From contig CAJNDS010001375.1 in assembly GCA_905221605.1 (NCBI GenBank), forward strand, positions 1 through 20,960: 20,960 nucleotides of DNA. Reading direction: 5' to 3'. The DNA comes from Symbiodinium natans. Lineage: Eukaryota; Sar; Dinophyceae; Suessiales; Symbiodiniaceae. Of the stretch, positions 10,207 through 18,000 are shown in pieces. Each line of letters starts with the position of its first letter. The first letter of the stretch is position 1. Under the pieces are notes generated by a model, which was not told the DNA's origin, made no database searches, and saw only the letters and a program-made list of their open reading frames with translations. Both the position numbers and the translations under genes were made by a program.

Positions 10207-10350
10207 GTTTGCTTGTCCTCAACCTGAATGGGGGCCATGTGCCAGGTGCTTATGCTCAACCAGAATGGGGTGCAGCCGAGTCGCTTCAGTCAACACAAAG
10301 TCCTGACACCAGCAATTCCTGTTTGCTTGCCTCAACCTGAATAGGGGCCA
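10207..10350. repeat. Direct repeat pair at the left edge of the gene island
   Basis: A ~30-bp sequence (GTTTGCTTG..CTCAACCTGAAT then GGGGCCA) at 10207-10236 recurs at 10321-10350. A partial third copy (GCTCAACCAGAATGGGG) lies near 10254-10270. No coding sequence is evident. It may mark the left edge of the inserted gene-bearing segment. Confidence 0.65.
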
Positions 10351-10365
10351 GCGTTTACCGCTCAC

Positions 10366-10385
10366 ACCGTGCGCTTTGGCTCAAT
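10366..10385 (+). other. Possible relict dinoflagellate spliced leader
   Basis: The sequence contains CCGT, then GC, then the ten bases TTTGGCTCAA. These are the parts of the 22-nt dinoflagellate spliced leader in the right order, with about three mismatches and two one-base gaps from memory of the leader. Dinoflagellate genes that re-entered the genome as cDNA are known to keep such relicts upstream. A related but more decayed stretch (GCGCTTGGGCTCAATT) lies at about 11068-11083 in the second copy of this 5' region. Chance similarity remains possible. Confidence 0.4.
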
Positions 10386-10406
10386 ATGAACAGCCTTAAG
10401 TCTTCA

Positions 10407-10429
10407 TCCACAGCCATTTCGGGCGCAAG
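10407..10429 (+). other. Second possible relict spliced leader
   Basis: The bases TCC, AGCCATTT, GG, C and CAAG occur in the order found in the dinoflagellate spliced leader, about 41 bp downstream of the first candidate, with three substitutions and one inserted base. Tandem relicts from repeated rounds of mRNA recycling are known in dinoflagellates. This copy has no counterpart in the duplicated region at 11060-11215. Confidence 0.3.
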
Positions 10430-10450
10430 CCTCTGTCACCGCAAAAGGTC

Positions 10451-10927
10451 TTGAGAGCATTTTCGCATCCCTTGTTTCTCAGCTCAACTGATGCGAGTTG
10501 CAATGGCCAACCGCTGCGGCTGTTGGGGGGCCTGAACTGCGAGCTGAAGTGGGACGGTGGCCCGATCGCAAATTTGCGGACCATGGCCGGCCACGTCGCA
10601 GGCTCTGTGCGCTGGACAGCTGCTGGGCTGAATGAACCGGAAGCCCACAAATACCGTATTGCCATGCTGTTTCGACCTGTGAGCTTCTAGGCCCTTCAGA
10701 ACGTCACGGTCGGCGACGTCATCTCAGCCATGGGATCTGAAGCCCATAGTCACGAAGCACTGTCGCGGCAGACGCATCTGGCAATCCTGATCAACGGACG
10801 ATGGCAGCCAGAAGAGCAGCCAGTGGCCGGACCGTTTCTTCTCTTAGAAAAGCTGCCGCGATGCAGGCTACGGCACAAGCAGTCGCTGGCAGAACATCTG
10901 TTTCACGCCAATCTTCATTCGCTCTGA
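10451..10927 (+). pseudogene. Unrecognised ORF split by one in-frame TAG
   Basis: One reading frame stays open from about 10451 to 10927 except for a single TAG at 10688-10690. The left part ends RIAMLFRPVSF. The right part runs on through LQNVTVGDVISAM, and its own ATG is at 10730 in a good context (TCAGCCATGG). I do not recognise either half: no motif, signal peptide or membrane segment is visible. The fact that both halves use the same frame without further stops suggests one former coding region of about 150 codons or a readthrough/recoded gene. An acceptor-like site lies at 10481 and a spliced-leader-like stretch before it. Chance is a serious alternative for sequence this GC-rich. Confidence 0.3.
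10469..10482 (+). promoter_or_regulatory. Putative splice or trans-splice acceptor, copy 1
   Basis: A pyrimidine-rich run CCCTTGTTTCTC ends in AG at 10481-10482. The same CTTGTTTCTCAG string occurs at 11194-11205, in front of the 205-codon gene, with similar sequence on both sides. This supports a shared 3' acceptor ahead of each reading frame. Confidence 0.4.
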
Positions 10928-11190
10928 CTCTCAAAATTCCACAGAAACGGCCGGTCATGGGCTACTCGCTTCTTCTGTGCATTGTTGAGCCATGTTGCAC
11001 CTCTTTCTTGAGCTTGTGAGAAGGTAGGGACGGCCGAGCCTTCCCGTGCTTTTTGTTGCTTGTGCAGCGCGCTTGGGCTCAATTCGAATCGTTTTAAAGT
11101 CTTCATCCGTGTCCCGCTGCGGCCAGGCAACCATTGGGGTACAAATCTCAATCGTCGCAGCTGTTCGTTTCGTTTTTGGAACATGGCCGC
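10928..11190. other. Intergenic stretch with a second copy of the 5' region
   Basis: No convincing gene. The part from about 11061 repeats the pattern of 10366-10406 at roughly 80% identity (GCTCAAT..GAA, then AAGTCTTCATCC), then diverges before the shared acceptor-like string at 11194. This looks like an old duplication of a gene 5' end. Confidence 0.5.
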
Positions 11191-11205
11191 TGTCTTGTTT
11201 CTCAG
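11191..11205 (+). promoter_or_regulatory. Putative splice or trans-splice acceptor, copy 2
   Basis: TGTCTTGTTTCTCAG: a pyrimidine tract ending in AG, 18 nt before the ATG at 11224. A spliced leader joined here would give a very short 5' UTR, which is typical for trans-spliced mRNAs. The paralogous string occurs at 10471-10482. Confidence 0.45.
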
Positions 11206-11223
11206 GTCGACTGGTGCGACAGC

Positions 11224-11841
11224 ATGCTCGAAGACACGTGCGAGGACTTGGAGAGCAGAGACCACTCGATTCGCGACTCCGAACAGGCGGACTTCGAGGA
11301 CGGGTTCGACGACTGGGACTGGGTCGACAGTGAGATGCAGCGCGAAGCCGAGGAAGATGCGCGTGAGAGAGTACAGTGGAGCAAAGAAATGGAAATCCAG
11401 AATGAATACCGCCAGCGTCTCGCCAACATGACGGTGAAGTACCTGAACATGCAAGGTAGCGAAATCCACACCTCGAAGCCTTATCCACTCTGCCATGTCG
11501 AACCGTGCGAGTCTTTCCGGGAAGCCTGGCTGCACACTTTGCACGAAGGAAACAGCCCAGATCGCCGTCTCTCCCTGCGCCAACTACGTCTCAGACGACA
11601 AGAAATTAAGAAGCCTATCCCGGCGGAAACGCTGCAATATCGCAGCGCCAGGGAAGTCTTGCTTCACGATTTGGACAGCGGTCCTGCAGGACCCATCCCC
11701 CTCGACACCACGAAGCTGGTCTTGGGCGGGGGCGTGATCACAGACACCTGGAGCTGGCGTGAACTGTTGGGTCACAGCTTGAGCAACGACGTCGTGCACG
11801 TGCAAGTTGTCTACATCTCAGAGAAAGCCACAGGCCCGTAG
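11224..11841 (+). CDS. 205-residue acidic protein, possible ubiquitin-like C-terminus
   Basis: An intact frame from ATG 11224 to TAG 11839-11841. The frame is open further upstream, but the acceptor-like AG at 11205 argues for this start. Residues 1-60 are strongly acidic (MLEDTCEDLESRDHS, FEDGFDDWDWVDSE) and lead into a charged, probably helical segment to about residue 80. A basic segment (LRQLRLRRQEIKK) follows near 115-127. The last ~55 residues (TTKLVLGGGVITDTWSWREL, then VVHVQVVYI) resemble the second half of a ubiquitin-like fold: strand, G-G turn, D-x-W/T, helix-like WRELLG, closing strand. I infer this from pattern only. No diglycine end is present (ends ATGP). It is 207 bp upstream of the Rep/helicase gene in the same direction and reading frame, with three in-frame stops between, so it may be a separate gene of the same element or a former upstream exon. 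No family is recognised with confidence. Confidence 0.55.
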   Translation: MLEDTCEDLESRDHSIRDSEQADFEDGFDDWDWVDSEMQREAEEDARERVQWSKEMEIQNEYRQRLANMTVKYLNMQGSEIHTSKPYPLCHVEPCESFREAWLHTLHEGNSPDRRLSLRQLRLRRQEIKKPIPAETLQYRSAREVLLHDLDSGPAGPIPLDTTKLVLGGGVITDTWSWRELLGHSLSNDVVHVQVVYISEKATGP

Positions 11842-12048
11842 AGCTGCCCATGTGAGTACGTTATGTCTCAGCAAGACAAGCCTGCAGAGCTCCAGTGTGT
11901 GCCACGAGAAAGAAACTGAGCAGCGAGCAAAGGCAGGACAGCTTTGTAAGTGCTCGAGCATGGCTTCTCAAGTTGCTTCACTGAGCCTGCTGCAGTGTTT
12001 CGGATACAGCCCCTAGGTGCAAAATCTGAGGATTCAGGATTCGTTGCC
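11842..12048. other. Spacer and presumed leader of the Rep/helicase gene
   Basis: Stops in the Rep frame occur at 11839, near 11917 and at 11947. A GTAAGT donor-like string sits at 11946-11951, with CAG acceptors at 11993-11995 and 12035-12037, so a short intron is conceivable but unproven. No clear pyrimidine tract precedes the ATG at 12049. Confidence 0.4.
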
Positions 12049-15000
12049 ATGGCCCCTTGTCATCGGTGCGGCTTCGGGACAAGGAGCGGCAGAGGACAGG
12101 GATGGTGCAGCAATCCGCAGTGCCGCCAAGCCGAAAAAGAGGAGTGCCTGGCCCAGAAGAGCGCAGAGAAAATTGTTTGGCAGCAACAACGGGCAGCGCA
12201 GGGAGCGGGCAGTCGTGGACCCTTGCGCGAAGAGAACAGCAGAAAGGCAGAGCGCCGACAGCTGCATGAGGAAAGGGCGCGGGCAAAGGCAGAGGAGGAA
12301 GCAGGCGGCCGTGGACCTTTGCGTGAAGAAGACAGCAAAGAAGCAGAGCGCCGACAGCTGCGTGAGGCAAGGGCGCGGGCAAAGGCAGAGGAGGAAGCGG
12401 GCGGCCGTGGACCTTTGCGGGAAGAAGACAGCAAAGAAGCAGAGCGCCGACAGCTGCATGAGGCAAGGGCGCGGGCAAAGGCAGAGGAGGAAGCGGGCGG
12501 CCGTGGACCTTTGCGGGAAGAAGACGGCAAAAGGGAAGAGCGCCGACAGCTGCGTGAGGCAAGGGCACGGGCAAAGGCAGAGGAGGAAGCGGGCGGCCGT
12601 GGACCTTTGCGGGAAGAAGACAGCAAAGAAGCAGAGCGCCGACAGCTGCGTGAGGCAAGGGAGCGGGCAAAGGCAGAGGAGGAAGCGGGCGGCCGTGGAC
12701 CTTTGCGGGAAGAAGACGGCAAAAGGGAAGAGCGCCGACAGCTGCGTGAGGCAAGGGCGCGGGCAAAGTCAGAGGAGGAAGCGGGCGGCCGTGGACCTTT
12801 GCGGGAAGAAGACAGCAAAGAAGCAGAGCGCCGACAGCTGCGTGAGGCAAGGGAGCGGGCAAAGGCAGAGGAGGGAGTGGGCGGCCGAGGGCCCAGGCCC
12901 ATCGCCTCGGAGATTCAGCAGCAGGGCTACCCTTTTCCAGACGAGGACACCTTGACCCAGGAGCAGGCACAAGCCCATTACTTGGCTTTTGCGCGGAGCT
13001 GGAGTAGATTTGGCCTTTCTCGCGTGTGCCAGAAGTGCCAGACTCTAACACCAGGGAGGCACTGCAGAACAGCCAAAGGAAGTGGCCAGCTGCTCTGCAG
13101 GAATTGCCGCGAGAATCGCACCAAGGTGGTTTTGCCAATCCCGGCCCCCATCCCAGAAGCACTGCAAAGTCTGCAACCCATCGAGCAGCATCTCCTCGCC
13201 ATGGCACGCATCTCGCAGGTCTTGTTGGACAAGCTGCCATCAGGCGGCCCGAGCGCGCAGTGGGGTCGCATGTACGCAGTGCTCATGCAGGATCCTTTCA
13301 TCTGCGACGTCCTCGAAGGCGCCACTTTGGAAGAAGACGGTACAGTGCTGGTCGAGGGCGTGGACGGCATGACCGCATCACCAGCGCGTTTGGAGCACCT
13401 ACACGCGGCCTTGCAGGCCTTGAAGGAACTGCACTGCCTCTATCAACGGAGCCCGGCAGTGGACAGAGCTCTGGCGAGAATGGCTGCCATCCTCGCCAAC
13501 AAGACATCCGCTGCGGCTGCGGTGCCAACAGACCCACTTGCGGGAACAGAAGCAAACCAAGAGATCGAGATGACATACCTGGTGCCGAAGCAATTCCAGG
13601 CCCCAAAAGCCGACGTACAAGATTTGCGAAAAGTGCGAGGATCCGCAGACCTCAGCGATGGCATGGATGCAAAATTCTTCCCACACTTGTTTCCCACCGG
13701 CACAGGAGGCTGGAAGAACGACAACGGAAGCTTTTCCCAATATGCCCGGAAGCGTCTGCTGAGCCTGGATTCCCGCTTCGAAGCGTCCACGGCCTACATC
13801 ATGTGGCTGCTGGAGATGCAGACCAAGAAGCGACTTTCCGGAAACATCAACGTCCGGATCGGCAACCAGCGGGTGCCCTACGGCAGTAGCGACTACGAGA
13901 ACGGTAGCCGTCAGGTGTATGCTGCCTTGCGGGACATGCCTGGCACGCAGCCGTACCTGTACGCCAAGAAGGGAGTGGCGCTCAACATGTACGAGCAGCT
14001 TGGCGCTCCCAACTTCTTCATGACACTGTCCTGCCACGCGCGCCAGCCTGCGTTGCTCCTCGCGGCTATCTCGGCACGGCTGCTGCGGCTGCATCCCGAC
14101 CGCCCTCAGGCAGAACTGGAGCAGCACGCTGCGGAGATCCTATTCCGCTACCAGAATGACAAGAACTTCACTTGGGATGGGTTGTCGCCCAACCAGTTGT
14201 GCAACCAGCAGCCGGCAGTGGTAGCGCGACAATTCATGCACCAAGTCTCTCAGCTGATGTGGTGGCTGTCCAGCACGCGCGGTCCGAAAGTCCACCTGCA
14301 CGAAGATGCTGATCCACAAGATGGAGTCGAGGAGAACGACTGCGAGGACGTGGAGGACGACGCCCAGGCACCCGCCACGGATTTTGCAGGCCTTCATCGC
14401 CGCATGCGCAAGGAACGGCCTCCTTTCAAAGTGTTGGACTACATCATTCGCATAGAATGGCAAAAGCGGGGCTACCCCCACGCTCACATCCTGCTTTGGA
14501 TCGAAGAGTGGGCCAAAGCAACGCAGCAGCCAGACAAGATGGCGCCCGACGGCGAAGACTCCGAACAAGCAGCAGAGACACCGGTTCCAGACTGGTCTGA
14601 CGAAGAGGCCATGGAGAACTTCATCCCCAAGTGTGCGGAGGACCTCAGCGACAAGTACATCTGCACCAAGTCCCCGAACACGTGGCGCCAATCCCACCGC
14701 GTACCACCCAGAGATAGAGAAGTGAACGCAAAGCTGTCCGCAGAGGTGGTGCACAACCACACGCCATATTGCGGCATGTACTCAGAAGGCGCCTGTCGAT
14801 TTGGATTTCCACATGATGCAGAGCCCCGGACTCGGCGTCGAACATCGCAGGAGCAGTACGCCAACAGCCGCTGGAAGAGCAGCCTTGCGACGAGACGAGT
14901 GAAGGGAGACAGCATGATGGGACAGTACAACATTCGAATCTTGAGAAGGTGGAGGGCAAGCATGGACCTGCAGGTCATCTGCGAGCTCACCAGCGCCAGT

Positions 15001-18000
15001 CGGTACATACTGGGCTACACTTTCAAGTCGGAGGAGGATCGCGAAGCGCAGCGGCGAATGGAAAACATCCTTGCCATCCTAACAAGTCAGAGCGCAGGCG
15101 CCGGCCTCGACAATCAGAAGATCTACAAGGCAGCCCACGCGGCGTTGCAGGGCAGGACCACGTCGACCTTCGAGGCATGCCACCTTCTGCTGGGCTTCCC
15201 GATCATCGAATTCTCCAGGGACAACGTCTGGGTACAGGTGGGGCCTCCAGACACCTGGACAGTGTGGGTGCCCAAGCATGAGGAACAGGTGGCCTTGCAG
15301 CAGCCCACTGACTACCGCAACAAGAAGATGCGCCAAGGTGGGAACCTGCCTGTTGCTCATCACTGGTACCGGGAAATGCAAACCACCTTCGGTGAACATG
15401 AGACGACCTTGCCAGTGGAAGGCAGGGAGCCGGTTTCCTGTCGGTTTAGTGAAGTCACCTTCCTGGACTTTTGCGCGGCTTTCAAGTACATCGGCGTGCA
15501 AGAACCACAGCCTCGCAGGCGCCCTGCAATCGTCGGCTACCAGAACTTCAACCCGGACGAGGAGGCCGAAGCTTTCTACTACTCCAAGTTGCTGCTGCAC
15601 CTGGTGTGGAAGGAACCTGGAGATTGGCTGTTGGAGCAGGATGCAGGAAGCCATGCAGCAGCGTTCCAGCGCATCGCCCGAGACGTGCGCGGCCACCCAG
15701 ACTTCCTTCGGTCGAGATGCTTCCCTCAGCTAGATGGCACCGTCGACGCCGCCCGCAAGCTGCAGGCCGTACAAGCGACGATGTACATGAAGGCCAAGAT
15801 GCATCCGGCAAACCTGCGGGACGGCTGGGCCAACAGCAAGGTTGCCGAGGAGAACTACAAGGATTCCTTGCAAATATTGGAGGCACTGAAGGAGCGGTAT
15901 GGAGGAGACATCGACTTCCTGGCCCCGGACTCTGTGCCCACCGGAGCTGCCCTCAATGCCTTTGCGCCGGTCGAGGAAGGCGAAGAATCATTCGAGATGT
16001 TGACGGTTGAGAACCCCTGCCCGGAGACCACGCGCCAGTGCCAAGCCATGGAGCACATCGTCCAGTCAGTTCTGAGGCAGCCGAACACCAAGGACACGCA
16101 GAATACTCAGCGTCTGCACATGCTCCTCCACGGGCCCGGCGGCAGCGGCAAGTCCGTGGTGGTACGCGCAGCAGCTCACGTCCTGCGGCAAAGCAAGAAA
16201 GGATGCATCATAGCGGCGCCCACGGGTGTGGCAGCATTCAACATCAACGGTGTCACCCTCCATCAATGTTGCTTGCTCCCCGTAGTGAACCAAAGCCACG
16301 GCAAGGCCTGCGACATGCCGCTGCCGGACCGCCAGAAGTTAGCCACTCTCAGAGACATCTGGTCGAAGGTCAGCGTTCTGTTCGTTGACGAGATGAGCTT
16401 CATCCCCTCCTGGATGTTGGAGCGTCTGGATCAGCATCTCCGTCTTGCCAGAGATCTGCAAACCCTGCCCTTCGGAGGACTGCACGTCATCTTTGCCGGG
16501 GACCTGTATCAGTTGCCTCCACCAAGCGGGCTGCCGGCCTTCGCCAGCCGGCTTTGGCTGCTCTTCCAGCTCTGCGAGTTAGAAGGAAACCAGCGGGCCG
16601 CACGCGACCCAGCCTGGGCCGCTCTGCTGGCACGCGTTCGGGTGGGACAGCAGACCGACGCCGACATTGAGGTGCTGCGGAATATGGTGATCAAGAAAGG
16701 CAGCAAGAAGCGGCCCGCCCCGAAAGCCGTGAACCTATACGCCACTCGCCAAGCAGTCGCCGAAAGCAACCGCCGCTACAAGGAAGAGCACGTCTTGAAC
16801 ACAGGAGAACAGCTACACGATTGCCCAGCTGTCGACACCAACGTCAAGACCGGTGTGCCGCTGTCTCCAGATGCCGTCTGGGCCGAGCCGGAGAACACGG
16901 GTGGCTTGGTAGGCCTGCTGCAGGTGGCCATTGGGCTCCGTGTCATGCTCAGATACAACATCGACGTGCGAGATGGCTTGGTCAATGGCGCCTGTGGCAC
17001 GGTGGAGCACATTGACACCGAGAAAGCCGGCGGGGAAGTCGAGAGGATCTGGGTTTCTTTCGAGAAGAATGCTGGGGCCACTTGGCGAGCAGAGCACGAA
17101 ACCTCCTGCGTGGCAATCTCGAGGCGCTCGGCCACGTACCTTGACAGAGACGGCAGCAAGGCATCGAGGCATCAATTCCCGCTCGTTCTCGCCAAAGCCA
17201 TCTCGATCCACAAGAGCCAGGCAGCTACCTGTAAGGACGGAGCGCATACCCGCCTCGATCACACCATCTTCGCAGAAGGTCAAGCCTACGTCGCCCTGAG
17301 CCGCTGCCCCGAACAGGCACTCTGCAGCTTGGAGCTCTTCAACCCCAAGGCTTTGCGGTTCAACGCCAACGCAGAGTGGGCCCTGACCAAGCTGAAGGCG
17401 CAGCAAGCCGACCGGGACGGCCCGGATCTCTGGAAGGCGTTGTTCAAGCCGGAGCAGAACAAGGAGTTCTATGAAAGACGACTAGCTGAGATGGGGACGC
17501 CCGACTGGAACCGTCTCAAGCCAGACCACGGCGAGCGCATCGAGCGGCCCTGGTGTTGTGCACTATGCGGCACGGAGGCTCCCAACACCAAAGCTGCCAT
17601 CAAGGCTCATAAGCGCAAGTGCCCGGCCAAGCCACCAGCCAAGACGAACGCCAAAAGCAAAGCAAAGGCCAAAGCAAAATGCAAAGCAAAGTTCGTCTTC
17701 ATGGGCCTAGGCAAACGGGCTGCAGAAAGCTCTTGCGCGGCCGGGTCTTTGGCCAAGATGCAACGGACAGGCAGCCGACCCGATCAAGACACACCTGCAG
17801 GCCTGTATTTTGAGGCGCAAGAGCAAGCTCTCTGCGGCATGCACGCCCTGAACATGGCCTTGGGGGCAGCCTTCTTCACTGAAGCGGACATGGACAACGC
17901 CGTGCAGGTTGTCCTCGAAGAAGGTGGGGTGGAACGAGGTGAAGCTGCAGAGGACCACGCGGCGCCAGGTGGCTTCTACTCCTCGGAAGTGCTTGCGCAG

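Noticed and set aside
11950-12048. GTG at 11950 as the start of the large gene
   Set aside because: It is only the first codon after an in-frame stop. Nuclear genes start at ATG, and 12049 has a good context, although a spliced upstream exon cannot be excluded.
11978-13240. 420-codon minus-strand and 312-codon plus-strand ORFs over the 96-bp repeats
   Set aside because: A 96-bp unit is a multiple of three, so a frame that is open once stays open. The forward frame continues into a recognisable 2073-residue protein, and the others do not.
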